A DNA stretch of 64,000 nucleotides from Prinia subflava (lineage: Eukaryota > Chordata > Aves > Passeriformes > Cisticolidae): contig NC_086258.1 of the NCBI RefSeq assembly GCF_021018805.1, positions 5,371,081 through 5,435,080 of the forward strand. The letters are read 5' to 3'. The translations under genes and the position numbers were made by a program. The first letter of the stretch is position 1. Each line of letters opens with the position of its first letter. Of the stretch, positions 25,427 through 37,065 are shown in pieces. The notes under the pieces were generated by a model, which made no database searches, had not been told where the DNA came from, and saw only the letters and a list, made by a program, of their open reading frames with translations.

Positions 25427-27708
25427 ATGCTGGCGGCGGAGGTGGCGGGGCGCGCGCGAGCGCTCGTGGGGCGGGCGGGGCCGCGCGCCATGGTGAGGGC
25501 AGGGGGGGAGCGGGGGGAGCGCGGCTGTGAGGGGAGCGCAGGGAGCTGGACTATGAGGGGAATGTGGGGCAGTGATTGTGAGGGCAACGTGGCTGTGAGG
25601 GGAAAGGGAGGCAGGGGGCTGTGAGGGCAGCGAGACTGTGAGAGGAACGGGGGAATCTGGGGAACGGGACTGTGAGGAGAACAGGGTGCATCAGGACTGT
25701 GAGGCGAGCAGAGGGGGCGGGGCTGTGAGGGTAGTGAAGGAGGGGATCAGGTCATGGGAGAGCACCGGCGCTGTCAGGGCTGTGAGGGGAGCACCGAGGG
25801 AAGAGGGACTGAAGGGAATGCGATGGGGATGGAGGCGGTGAGGACCCAGCCAGCTGTGGGGAGCATGGATGGGGCAGGTCTGAAACATGCTGGGGGAGAT
25901 CCGACCCATGCAGGGGCCAGGGGCCTCATGGTGGTGTCAGAGCCCTGTTGACACCTGTCACACAGGTGGCCGGCCTGGGCAACTACGGGCTGCGAGGCAC
26001 ACGGCACAGTGTGGGCATGGAGGTGCTGGACCGGCTGGCCCGGCAGCTGGCAGTGGCCGAGAGCTGGCGAGTGGACAAGCGGTGCTGTGCTGATGTGGCC
26101 CTGGCCACAGTCCACGGACTGGAGATGGTGCTGCTCAAGCCACGGAGGTTCATGAACCTCAATGGGCTCAGCGTTGCCAGTGCTGGTGAGCAATTGGGTC
26201 AGCCCCAAAGCCTCTAGTGCCATCAGCCCCCTGTGACAGCCCTGCTGTCTCCCTGCCCTCCATGGCTCATCATAGCCCCACTCTGTAGAGCCAGGGCCTA
26301 GTGAGTCTGTCTAGGGGGAGACATTGCTTGGGTTGTATGTCTGTTTCCAAAGCTGAGATCTACAGCCTTGGCCCTGAAGACATTTACCTGGTTCACGACG
26401 ACCTGGACAAGGCTCTGGGCAAGGTGGCAATCAAGCTGGGAGGCAGCGCAAGGTATGGTGTAGCCCCAGCTCTCTGTGTGAGCTGGTTTGAGGCTTTAAC
26501 ATGCCCATGCAGACTGATGGGCTTGGCCCCATCCCACCAGCCTTGTCATGTTTCAGCTCTTCTCCTGGGCTTGATCCATTGCAGAGGTAACAGCTGGCTG
26601 TTTGGGCAGCCTCCCAGTTCCCACCCTGGCAGGGAGGGCAGGGAGCCTCCTGGAAGCGGCTATGGGCTGGATTCAGCCCATTGACCACACCACATGGGTT
26701 TTTTATAGCACTCTGCCTCCACTGTGCCTGCCCAGTGCCAGCTCCCAGGGCAGGCTGCAGACATTTAAGCTGGGAAAGCTTCCACTGCAGGATGGGGCAG
26801 GTATGGTGCTGAGCCCCAGTGCTCAGTCATACAGGCGCCAGCTGCAGCAAGAGCTGACACACAGAATGTGCTGTGCTAGCCCTGCTTCCCTCAAACCCCC
26901 TGCCAGCTGCTCTGAGCCTCCAGGGCTGGAGCTCCTGCAGAACCAGGACATGGGGACTGCAGCCCTTGGCTGGGACCACATTCCCACATTCCTGCAGCAG
27001 GAGACCCCAGGGCTATGTGGGGAGGTCTCTCTTACAGACTAACTGTGGGTTTTCTCTTTCTTTCCTAAGGGGACACAACGGGGTCCAATCCTGCATCAGT
27101 GCTTTGCACTCCAATGTGAGTGAATTCAGTGGAAGGAGATCAGTCCTGTGCCCCCCTAAATGCATGGCTTGTTCCCCCACTCCCCTTTTCCTGATTCCCC
27201 TCAGACAAACCCCTGCTCCCTTTCCCCCCTTTTCTCCTTCCCCTTCTTCCCAGAGGGCTGTTGTCTGTTTGGCCGCCTAGAGGACATGGAAACAATTAGC
27301 CTGAGTGGCTCTGCCAGGCCTGGCAGGAGCCTGGGATGTCAGCACAGCCCAGCAAAAGCCTCTTCCAAAATTATGTTTCTTGGAGCAAGCACTCAAAACC
27401 GCCTGGAAAACATGAGGAGCTGCTCCCTTGCTGCCCAGCCTCCCTCTCAGCACTGTCACCTTGCCTAGCTGTGTCTGAACACGTGAGGTGAAGCTCCCCC
27501 AGCTCTCTTCCTTCCTCCCCAGGAGATGACCCGGCTCAGGATCGGCATCGGGCGGCCAGAGGGGGGTGTGACAGTGCCCGACTACGTCCTGTCTCCGTTC
27601 AGTGCTGGGGAACGGGAGAAGCTGGAGCAGATCCTGGCCCAGGCAGTGACCTGCCTGCTGGAGCACCTCCAGAGCCGGGCGCCCACAGAGCCAGGGGACA
27701 GGGGCTGA
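25427..27708 (+). CDS. PTRH1: Peptidyl-tRNA hydrolase 1 homolog
   Basis: Five exons: 25427-25492, 25966-26185, 26353-26452, 27070-27115, 27523-27708; total 205 residues. It belongs to the bacterial-type Pth family, which cleaves the ester bond of peptidyl-tRNA to recycle tRNA. Family catalytic positions are all present: Asn28 in VAGLGN, His36 in TRHSVG, FMN at 84-86, the aspartate in YLVHDDLD (about 111), and Asn132 in GHNG. Exon 1 is Ala/Arg-rich ([20 protein letters not shown]), consistent with a mitochondrial presequence, although targeting is inferred. Intron 1 holds a purine-rich tandem repeat. A polyadenylation signal lies 206 bases after the stop. The protein appears intact. Confidence 0.95.
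25515..25800. repeat. Purine-rich minisatellite in PTRH1 intron 1
   Basis: Variants of 'ctgtgaggggaacg' and 'ggactgtgaggagaacag' recur about a dozen times with irregular spacing (roughly 17-35 bases). The G-run content on the sense strand gives some G-quadruplex potential. No coding role. Confidence 0.75.
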
Positions 27709-27913
27709 CACAAACCCCTGGGGACCCTTGTGGCCAATGGACAGGGTGCTGCGGGCTCTCTGGAGTGACCGTAGTGCGGAGCAGAGCTGGCACAGCTGGG
27801 CAGCCTGGCTGGGCGCTGGGGCAGCCTCCTTCCATCCCCGCACCAATCCAGGCAGCTTGTGTCCCACTAGCATCCCTGCAGAGACTCCATACCTCAGTTT
27901 GGCACAGAAATTA

Positions 27914-27919
27914 AATAAA
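27914..27919 (+). terminator. PTRH1: PTRH1 polyadenylation signal AATAAA
   Basis: Canonical hexamer in 'gaaattaaataaaccctc', about 206 bases after the PTRH1 stop codon. No other good signal lies between the two. Confidence 0.8.
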
Positions 27920-28459
27920 CCCTCACCCTGACTCTGCCCTGCTCCTGCCTCTTCCGTGCGCTGCCTGCCAAGCTTGGGTTGTGCTTGCCACTTCAGCTCA
28001 AATCCATGTTCCCATCCCTGTTGGGCCAGCACAGTTTGGAGGGAGGCTCCTAGTGAGAAACGGAGAGCAATAGGAGCTACTTCTGTAGAGTCCAAAGGCA
28101 TTTCAGCTTTGTTGAGAAACTGGCAAGCATGAAGAGCCTGGAATCTCATAACGTGCTGCTCCCACTGAGCTGCAGCAAGTTTCAGGGCTGGCCTCACAGT
28201 GTTTTGAGTTCAGTGGTTTTGGCCAAAATGAGTTTCCAACAGCTGCAGGAGTCCTGGCTTCCCAGAGACCCGTTGCAGGTCTAATGGTGGAGAGGGCAGA
28301 CAGGCAGTGTGTGCTCACCACTGCTGTGTCCCAGAGTCCTGGTCTGTGCCAGCATGTCCTGCCCAGCTCTGTATCCCACAAATATTGAGACACCCAGCAA
28401 AGGCAGCTCCTGCATGCCAGCAGGTGCTGAAACAAGCACTGGGACACTTGGCTGAGGTA
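27920..28459. other. Gap between PTRH1 and CFAP157 relic
   Basis: No intact gene. The minus strand carries long open frames (for example across 27277-28197), but they run antisense through PTRH1 exon 5 and match nothing recognised. The 3' end of the decayed CFAP157 copy would be expected here but could not be traced. Confidence 0.4.
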
Positions 28460-28900
28460 TACCACAGTGTTGCTGTGGCTTCCATCCTCTGCTCTAGCCT
28501 GCACCAGACCTTCTGCTCAATCCCGAGCTCCTGAGCTCCTCCTGGAGCACTGAGGCTGCCTGGGACCAGGGGAAGAGCTGGGAAGCAAAAGCATCCCCAA
28601 CCTGTCTTCCCTTCCTCACCCATGTCTATTCTGGCTGGGATCCTGCACTTGCAGAACGAGCACTTGGCCATCTCCTTCTCCCTGTTCCCCAGTAGATCCA
28701 CTCAGATCCTCAGGTCTCGTGTGATCTGCAGCTGGTTGTTTTCCTTCAGGAGGTCCCTGTGTAACTGTTCCACCTGCCCCAAATGATGCTTTCCTGAATC
28801 ACTAGGTAGTCTCACACATTTCACTGTGGGTGTCTGCTACCAAGGCATGCACCTGCTGCTCCATCACCTCCATTCCCAGGGGAGAGCTGAGCTCTGTGAA
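28460..28900 (-). pseudogene. CFAP157: CFAP157-like pseudogene remnant (coiled-coil ciliary protein)
   Basis: Minus-strand fragments follow the order of human CFAP157. At about 28818-28893 the translation reads MEVMEQQVHALVADTHSEM then CETT, compared with human KEIIQRVNLVANEF...MWETT. At 28702-28773 it reads LHRDLLKENNQLQ, compared with human KRAIKENNGITLQ. Downstream of an in-frame TGA (28702-28704) the same frame continues VDLLGNREKEMAK, compared with MKLLQENEQLKGR. At about 28465-28545, QELGIEQKVWCRLE..MEATA corresponds to QELANEQKVRASLE..LVQATS. In-frame stops (TAG after CETT, and the TGA) plus a lost N-terminal half make this non-functional. CFAP157 lies beside PTRH1, in this relative orientation, in human. 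Human sequence is recalled, not searched. A lineage-specific functional exon set is the alternative, but the in-frame stops argue against it. Confidence 0.6.
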
Positions 28901-30154
28901 GATGCTACCCACCTTTTCCACCCAGACACCAAGCGTAAACTTCAGTCTTCCTCCCCACTCCACCTCTCCCCTCTCTTTCTCCCTTACAGATTTCATTCCC
29001 AAAGTTCCCAGCTGGAGGAGCTGCCAGACTCTTGCCCCTGCAGCACCGAGGTGACCCCAGTGGAGTAATGCCCTGGGAACTTGGGGCAATGCCAGCACCC
29101 AGCACATCAGCTCAGTCTGCTTTAATCCTCGCTGGGCTTCCCCCCAGGCATGGCATGAGGGACAAGCCCAGTCAGTGGCAGGAGGCCACCACAGGTGCCA
29201 GACCAAAGTCCTCTCCCCAAAGTCCGGGCTGGTGGGAGACAGCAGAGTTGGCATCGCTTGAAACTGTCCTGGAGAAGTGTCCTCGGCAGAGATGGAGCAC
29301 AGTGCTCCCCTGGTCTCTCCACTTGGCAGGGAGAGGCTTTCCTGGGGCAAATCCTGCCTTGGGTGGATTTGTCACATGCAGATTCAAAGAACCTGTGGGG
29401 CTGTGTCCAGGGCAGCTGCATCTCTTGAGTGGGAGTGGGCAGTTGCTTGGTCCTTGCCCACGGTGCTCCCCACTGGATCACAATCCCTCATTTCTAGGAG
29501 ACATGGACACAGACATTAGTGGTCACGGCAGGAGCAGCCCTGACATGTTCACGCCTGCAGCCGAGGCAGTGGGAGGGCTGTTTTCCAGCCTCCCCCAGTC
29601 TGGCAGCTCCCAGGGCAGTTCTGCTGCCAGGACAAGCAACCTCAGGCAGGGAAAGTCTGACCCAGCATTAACTGTGTCTGTGCTGTCCTGGGGCTGAGCC
29701 ACTGTGGGTCGCCTGCCTGCATGGCCATCCCACAGATGCACAGCCTCAAGGAGACCCATTTCTGAGGGGAGCAAGCAGGGCTGGGGTGAAACATTCCCCT
29801 GGGAGAGGCCCCAGCTCTTTCTGCACTGAGGAGGCTTTTGCAGCAGGCAAAGGAGCGTTCTCCCTTCCTCACCTGAGGGAGCAGCACGGACTCAGGGAGG
29901 TGGAGAGCCCTGTCCCCATGTCCCCTCCAGCCCAGTGCAGCCCCACATGGGAAATCTCTGTCCCCACCCCTTTCCCCACCTGGAAGAGACAGTCTGTTCT
30001 CTATTTCCCAATGCTTTGAGTCTAACGGAGAGAGCTGCTGCCCCGTGACAAAAACAAGCTAGGCATGTGGGACACATCTGAACATGGCACTTGCAGAGAG
30101 ATGCTCCCCAGCTGCTCTGTCCCCTGTGCCCGGGTCTCACAGCCTTGCTCACCA
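28901..30154. other. CERCAM 3' UTR and flank
   Basis: No intact coding exon on either strand. A minus-strand ATTAAA (TTTAAT on the plus strand at 29121-29126) about 1.0 kb after the CERCAM stop is the best candidate cleavage signal. A plus-strand open frame at about 29500-29697, preceded by an acceptor-like TTTCTAG, was considered and left unassigned. Confidence 0.4.
29121..29126 (-). terminator. CERCAM: Candidate CERCAM polyadenylation signal ATTAAA
   Basis: TTTAAT on the plus strand reads ATTAAA on the minus strand, the commonest variant signal, about 1.03 kb downstream of the CERCAM stop codon. No canonical minus-strand AATAAA was found between it and the stop. Confidence 0.35.
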
Positions 30155-33100
30155 TCAGAGCTCATCACGGGCTGTGGAGCGGAGGTGGCCTGCACTGCCC
30201 CGTGAGTCCCTCAGAGTCTTCTGCGAGCCAACCCAGTCAGTCTTCTTGGCATCATCATCCCAGATGGTGGAAGTCTCGGTGTCACTCAGCCAGTTGCTGT
30301 CCCCAGCATAGTGAGTGGGATAAACCAGGAGGGGGTGAGCCGAAAATACAAGCAAATCCCGTGGGGAGAAGTGCTGCTTGTAATCCTCGCTGGAGAAAGT
30401 GGAGCAGACCCGAGAGGAGAAACTGGCTTACAGAGCATGGCACAGAGGAGAAAAAGCACTGGGAAAACTATATCAACCACCCAGGGGAGGCTCCATGCAG
30501 GGCAGGGGATAGGGAGGGATGTGGGGTACCAGGCATGGAGCTGGAGAAGGCTGGGCAGGGACTGTGGAGGGATTACAGAGAGGACAGGACCTGTCGCTCC
30601 CCACCGGCTGGGGCTGGCTCTTGGCACAGAGTGGGTCTCTGGCACAGCATCCAGCTGGCCCTGAGACAGGGCTGTCTGGTGCTGTTATGCCTGCAAGCAG
30701 GGGGCTTCCAGCTGCTCCTGGTGCATGTCCAGAGCACTAATCTGTCCCTCCAGCCACCTCCAGCCTGCCTTTTACATGCCTGATCCCTGTGTTTCTCCAT
30801 CCTGCCCACTGGGTTTCCTAATCCCTTCTCTCCCAGGACACTCACCCACTGGTGCTCACTCACCCCCTAAACTGCCTGCCCCTCCCCAGACAAAGCCTTA
30901 CTGCTGACCCTCACTCCAGAGAGCAGCATGAACCCCTGACCAGGGGTGGGGAACCACACAGTCCCCCAGCACTAGGGTACAGAGGGCTGCTCCCCGTCCC
31001 TTGCCATGGGGCCAAGACCCTGTGCAGGGCCCACATCAGGCCCCAGCTCCATTCCTGTTATTCTATCCCATACTGGCCAAGGGCCATTTTCCAGCGGCCA
31101 GTGGCCAGGCAGCAGCCAGCTGAGAATGAGCTCATGCTACAGATGTTTTCCTCTAGCGTGAGTAACGCCTACAAGGGAGGGAACTGAGTCAGGGGGTGAC
31201 AGTGGAGAAGAAACACATTGTCCCACACTGGCATGGCCAGGCCAGCACCCTCCTGCACAACCTGCTCCTTACTTGGGGTGCTTGTCATACATGATGGGCA
31301 GATATTCGTCCACAGGCAGCATTTTGGAGAGGGGTTTGGTGGCCAGCAGCTTCTGTGCCCCACGGTGGGAGATGGCATAGGCCAGTGTCCAGTATGAGTA
31401 CCCAGCCACCACCAGGTTCCGCACGCCTTTCACCGGTGCCTCATCCTCGTCGTTCACCTGTTTCCTCCCCAGGTAGCTGTGGAGTGGCCAGGGAACCATG
31501 AGAGCCAGCCTTAGGGACCCCCACCCCACACCCCCTATCCCCAGCACCCACATGAGGTCCCACTCCTGCTGTGCCTGCTCCAGCTCCTCCATCAGCCGCT
31601 GCAGCCGTGCTGGGAAGGCAGCCTCGAAGCGCACATCATCCTCGAAGACCACCGACTGCTCCAGCCCCCGGGACACGATCTGGGGGAGGAGACAGAGGTG
31701 CGAGCCTATCCCAGCACCACTCAGGGCCATACTGGGGCCACTGACCCTGCAGGACACCCCTTCTCCCCAGGTCCTCCAGACATCTGTGATGCTCACAGGG
31801 TCCCTTCCCACTGCTGGTGACCCTTAGGGACCCCATGGCCACTGTGGCCCCATACCTCCTTCCAGATATTGTAGTGGCTGAGGAAGCAGCCAACCTCGCC
31901 CTTTGTGAGTGTGCGGCCAGAGAAGGGATCATAGTACCCGGGTAGCAGGTCCACACCCAGCACCTTGATGTCACTGCTGTTGAGGGTGCTGCAAGGCGAG
32001 GGCCTGCATCAGTGAGGTGTCCCCCTAGATGCTCCCCATCCCCTCCCCAGGGTGACACCAGAGGACTGGTCCCCCCATGGTCACCTGCCATCCACAGCAT
32101 CCACCACCCGTGGAACGATCTCCAGCTCCTGCAGGGATGCCAGCATTCGCTGCCGCCGGTCTGGCCTCCGCACCAGGTTGATTAGGAAGATCTGGGGAGG
32201 GAAAGGAGAGCCCCAACAACGGGGCACGTCGTCATGGGGGACACACAGCCTGCCTGGCTACTGCAGGATGGGGACAGGGGCTCAGGCTTTGTCATCAATG
32301 GATGCACTCAGAGAGATGGATGCAATCAGAGGGATGGACAGGGGGACACGAGTGGCTCCATTGGGCACTTACTTCATCAAAGCCCATTTTTGTGAGTGGT
32401 CTGGGCAGGAGAGAAATGTGCCTGGAGCGCTGCATGGGGGGACCATCCACTGTGAAGAGAGGTGACACTCTTCAGTGGAGCCCAGATGCCCCAGGCTGGG
32501 AGCTGAGGCTGACAGCCCTGTCAGGACCTGGAGGCCTCCAGGACCCCTCCACCCATGGGCACTCACCCATGGCCTCCAGCGTGAGATGCACAAAGTTGGC
32601 ATGATCATCCTCCAGCGTCTGGTGGGCCTTCACAGGAACATTGATGTAACCAAAGTGGTGCTGGTTGCACACATAGACCTCCGCGCCTGCCGGGTGAGAC
32701 AGGTGAGCAGCACAGATCCCCCAAACCTCTGCACCCCCCAAACCCCCATCACCCTCACCAGCCTCCTGGCAGGAGTAGGCAAAGACAATGATGTCATCGA
32801 AGGCCCAGGTGTAGTTGGGATGGGGCGGGTAGAAAGCCAAGTGCAAGGTCTCCTCCTTCCGCAGGTCGATCAGGAAGGTGGCATAGACCATGGGGACACG
32901 GAAGCAGCCCAGGCGCTGCCGGTTCTTGGTGGGGAAGTAGTCGGCTGTCCGGCGATAGAATCCCTGTGGCACACCAGCACAGTGCCTCCATGGCAGAGGG
33001 CTCCTCCACCATGGGGGTGTCTCATTCTCCAGGGCTTTCTGGGAAATACCTGAGGTGTGATGCCACACCAGAAGTTGGAGTAGAAGGTCTGTGAGTCCAG

Positions 33101-35434
33101 CATGGGGGCCACCACTGACTTGTTCTGCGCCATGAGAAACTTGAGGGTCTGGTTGTTGGTCAGGACACTGTCAGTGTCCATGAACTGCAGAGACAGCACA
33201 AGTTCTGGAGACACAGAGAAGCCCACCTCAGCCCCCACCCCAGCAGTGCCCCAAGCCCCTTACCAGGATGTAGTCTGCCTGCTGCTCCCGGGCATAGGTG
33301 AGAGCTTCCTGCTTCAACTTCATCACATTTTCATAGCGTTTGTCACTCCAGTGCTTGGGACCAAGCTCATCAGGGTAGGAGCTGGGCAGGGGGAGGCAAG
33401 GGTTAACCTCACTCGCTGGGAGTGCGCTAACTCAGTGCAGGCTGTTCGTGCCGGCAGGCTGAGTCAGCCCCACTCTCTGCTTCGCTCCTCCTGGCCCCCA
33501 GCCAGGGAGAGTTGATGCTGCTCCAGGAGCCCCTCACAGCCCACACCTGCCCCCACCCAGCACTCAACCAGCCTCACCTGGGCTCCTCTTGCACCTTCCA
33601 GGCCACCGAGTGATAATCCTTCCCCACCGCCCCCAGCCACTCCTGCAGCATTGCTGTCGTGTTGTCCGAGTTGTGGTCTGTTGCACACCTGGGATGAGGG
33701 GACATCAGCCTCTGGGGGTCCTCCTCAAGGGACAACAGGACCTCACCCTGCTCCAGAAATGCTCACAGGGCCAGAAGACTGAGCCAGTGACAGACTTGCT
33801 TGGGAACATAACATGTAATTTGAAGGAGCCAAGGCTGCACAGGCAGGAGGGAGAACGCCAACTGGTAATTTCTTCCCCAGTGCCACTGCCAGCCAGGCTG
33901 TTCCACAGCTCCCGCCCCTCATCCCTTCAACGCAGTGGCAGCCCTGGACATGTTCTCCTCACCTCAGCCTTCTGACTGCCCACCGTGAGCATTGCTTCGT
34001 CCCCCTGCACCCCACAGTACCCCTGTGCATCCCATGGTTCCAGCAGTGAGAGGAAAGGACTCAACAGGCAGCGAAAAATCCCCCATCCTGAACATTCCCT
34101 TTGCCGGGCACCATCACCGTTCCCAACTTTCCCACTCGTCCTCACAATGTTCACAGGGAGACCGGTACAGACAGAGCTGAGCCCACCTTGCACTGGGCCA
34201 AAGCCCCAGTTCTCACACTCCTTGGCACCCTCGACCTGTCAAAGAGCCCCGGGACATCCCCTGGGCACTGGAGTCATGGCGATTTGACAGATTCAGGGGA
34301 CAAGGCAGGATCTGCAGCCGGGGGTAGCCGGGGGATGCAGTGGATAAAGGTGAGAATCCCCCTTCCCCGGCAGGGGGGAAGTTGAGCCCTGCCCCAGCCC
34401 TGCCAGGATCCCCCCGCCAGCCCCCGCCTCAGCTCCCCCACAAAAGCAGCTGAAGAAAAGTTTCCGACAAGTTCAGGCGAGAGACGGCAGCGGCGCAACG
34501 AGGAGACAGAAGGCTCCTCTTCCAGCCAACCCCCAGCACGGTAAAGGGAGCTTGGGGGTGTCTTTGGGAAAGGGAGACTGAGGGTGAGCCCTGCCGGGAG
34601 GGGAAGGCAGCGTCTGACCCTGATGATGCAGAACCCCCTTGTGCCCCTCCTCAGCCCCACAGCTTCCTCAGGGGAAAGGTGGGGGTCCTGCCCCTTCCCC
34701 GCGGGGCAGCCCGAGCCCCTCCTGCTTCCCTGCTGGGTCCCACACACGGGGCAGAGCCACCCCTAACATTTTGGGGCTGGGGGTGCTGCTACCAGCGGGG
34801 TCCCTGTTCCTCCCGAAGGTCTCTACTCCCTGAGGATCCTGATGCCCCCGCAGGCTCCCATTCCTTCGAATCTGTTCTGTCTACCCAGGCCCCTGTTACT
34901 CCAAGATCACCCCGAGCCCCCAGTTCCCCCTCTCTCCCCAGCACCCCCGCGGCATTGTCCTCCAGGTCCCTGCTATCCTGGGCTCTCCATTCCCCTCACA
35001 TTCCCCTCACTCCCCAGGACCCTCCTTCCCCCCGCTATCCCCGTTCCCCCGGGGCTCCCCGTTATCCCTGCGGTCCCTGTGACTCCAGCATCCCGGCTCC
35101 CCCGAGATGCCCGTTCCCCACAGCCCTCTCCTCCCCTAGGATCCATGGATCGGTGCCGCTCACCGCGCCGCGGGATGCCCGCTCCCCGCGGCGTCCCGGC
35201 TCCCCCCGGGGTCCCGCTCCCTCACCACAGGGCGATGCTGCCCGCGGGATAGTCCAAGCGCTCCAGGGCTCCCAGGCTGTGCGGCAGCGAGTGCTGCGCG
35301 TTCCGGGCCAGCAGGGCGACTACCAGGCGCGGTGGGGCTGGCCCGGTGCCGGTGCCGGTGCCGGTGCCGGTGCCGGTGCCGGTGCCGGTGCCCAGCAGCA
35401 GGAGGAGGGCGCAGAGCGGCCCCGCGGCGCCCAT
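30155..35434 (-). CDS. CERCAM: Cerebral endothelial cell adhesion molecule (inactive procollagen galactosyltransferase family, GT25)
   Basis: Twelve minus-strand exons: 35434-35226, 33688-33578, 33381-33264, 33184-33050, 32963-32759, 32686-32567, 32449-32373, 32191-32085, 31988-31856, 31679-31552, 31476-31273, 30389-30155. Phases join to give 593 residues (human 595). It resembles the collagen beta-galactosyltransferases COLGALT1/2, although mammalian CERCAM is reported to lack activity. Visible motifs: signal peptide [20 protein letters not shown] (DxD type); [69 protein letters not shown]; and the ER-retrieval tail ARDEL. The signal region is lengthened by a (GGTGCC)8 repeat encoding alternating Gly-Thr. 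mir-219a-2 lies divergently upstream, as in human. Confidence 0.95.
33689..35225. other. CERCAM intron 1, C-rich low-complexity
   Basis: No exon. From about 34680 to 35220 the plus strand is a diverged C-rich repeat built on 'ccccgttccc' and 'gatcc' motifs (for example cccccgctatccccgttcccccggggctcccc). It creates long spurious open frames. Confidence 0.6.
35345..35392. repeat. (GGTGCC)8 hexanucleotide repeat in CERCAM exon 1
   Basis: Eight perfect tandem copies of GGTGCC on the plus strand. On the coding (minus) strand they read GGCACC and encode alternating Gly-Thr immediately after the hydrophobic core of the CERCAM signal peptide. Because the unit is six bases, gain or loss of copies keeps the frame. 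Confidence 0.95.
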
Positions 35435-36869
35435 GGCGGAGGCGGCGGGCGGGGAAGGGGCGGGCTGGGACCCGCCGCGCTCAGCGCACCCCCCGCCCCC
35501 GCCCCCGGCCCAGCCCCGCCGCCGCCGCAAGCCCCGGGGACCAGTTCGGGTCGGGTTTCCTTAAACAGAGTCGATATCAGTGCAGAGCCCCACACAGCCC
35601 ACGGCCGGGGGGCGAGAGACCGGGGGACACCCGGGGCGCCCTCCCCGAGGATGCTCCAGGGCATCCCCATGTGCCCCTGGCCAGCACACGGCTGGGTCCA
35701 CATGGTGCCTGCCGGCGTGGGTGGGTGGGCGATGGGACGGGGGGCTCATGTTTGGGGAATATGGCCAAGGGCGCTGGTTGCCAGGAGCATCATCGCCAGG
35801 GGGGCTCATGGAGAGGGGGATCACGGCCAGAAAGGCTCGTGGCTGAGGGGGGCTTGTTTGGCGAGTGGTGGCTGAGTGGGCTCATGGCTGTGATCCTCGC
35901 CAAGGCAGCCCACCCCACTGAGCCGTGTCCCACGCAGGCTGCCCTCCATGGCTGACCGCTCGCAGGCCCACGGGCGTGTCTGTGACGTGTTCGGGCCGGG
36001 GCAGGGGCACTCCCGGGGCCTGCGGGACGTTTGACCAAAGCCTTCTGCTTTTCCACCCGATCCATAAATAACGCCGTCAGCTCCCACAGCAAGCGCGGGC
36101 CTGGGAGTGGTCACATCCTGCAGAGCGGTAACTCCGTGCTCCCCACCAGCAGTGCCCGGCACCCCTCGCTGCGGTGGCCCTGGTGCGGGACGGGTTTGCC
36201 ACACGTGCCAAACCTGCGCCCACCCGCGTTGGGGTGAGGGGTGCCCCGGGCGGCTGCTGGCGCCGGCTCCCGGTGTCCCCCCGGCGGCTCCATCAGGGTG
36301 CAGCAGAAGGGTCGGGAAGTGAAGAACCGAGGAATACCTGAAAGAAGCGACAGAGAGGGCAGGGGACTCAGAGAACCCGGCAGTGACTGCAAGGAGAGAA
36401 AAATGCTGTTTACAGCCCCGGCTCGGACAAAGTATTTCGGGAAGGGCTCGGCGCCAGCGCAGCCGAGAATTCCCAGCCACGGAAGAGCTGCGGGAAGGAG
36501 CAGGCGCCCGAGAGCCCAGCAGAGCCGGCCCCACCCGTGTCCGTGTCGGGATTCCACCCAGGGAAGGCTGAAGGAGGGACAGCCCCTCTGCCCTCCGCCG
36601 GAGCCCTCGAGCACGGCCCCGCAGCCCCGGAGGGGATGAGGGCGGAGCAGGAGCCGCAGAGTAGCGGGGATGCCCGCGGAGCCCACGGCCCCCCCGTCCC
36701 TCGGGGACACCCCCGGCGGCACCGCCCCCGCGCCGCGGGCAGCCCTCGGTCGCTGCTGCCACCTCCCGGCGCCGCCGCAACGCCCGTACCGGCTCTCGGT
36801 GGGGAGTCCTGGGTCTGTCCGAACTGGATCTGATCCCCACGTCCTCACAACCCTCTCTCCCTGTTTTTC

Positions 36870-37065
36870 TTCATCCCTGCATCCCATCATCCCTGTATCC
36901 CTGATCCCCACACCCCTCCAGCCCTTCACCCCTCCATTCTTTCATCCCTGTTCTTGTCTATGCCTTCATCCCTTCTCTTCTTCATCTCTTCATATCCTTA
37001 TCCCTGCATCCCTTCCCTTCTTCCCCCTGATATCCCCACATCCTTCCATCCCTGCATTGTCTCCC
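36870..37065. repeat. Degenerate (ATCCCTG/TTCATCCC) pyrimidine repeat
   Basis: About 200 bases of strand-asymmetric pyrimidine-rich reiterations such as 'ttcatccctgcatcccatcatccctgtatccctgatcccc'. The unit is irregular, 6-12 bases long. Confidence 0.75.

Noticed and set aside
27277..28197. 306-codon minus-strand open frame
   Set aside because: It is antisense to PTRH1 exon 5 and flanking sequence. It has no recognised motif, and the opposite strand holds a well-supported coding exon.
28989..29050. Plus-strand candidate exon between CTCCCTTACAG and a GTGACC donor
   Set aside because: Good-looking splice signals, but the 61-base content gives no recognisable peptide in any frame and nothing adjacent joins it.
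29480..29697. Plus-strand candidate exon after TTTCTAG (MDTDISGHGRSSPDMF...)
   Set aside because: Reasonable acceptor, but no clear donor, no partner exons and no family match. It lies within the probable CERCAM 3' UTR on the other strand.
34679..35875. 398-codon plus-strand open frame
   Set aside because: It crosses C-rich repeats of CERCAM intron 1 and the antisense of CERCAM exon 1; Pro/Ser low complexity only.
35821..36840. 339-codon minus-strand open frame upstream of CERCAM
   Set aside because: GC-rich upstream sequence with no similarity to known proteins and no splice link to CERCAM exon 1; probably compositional.
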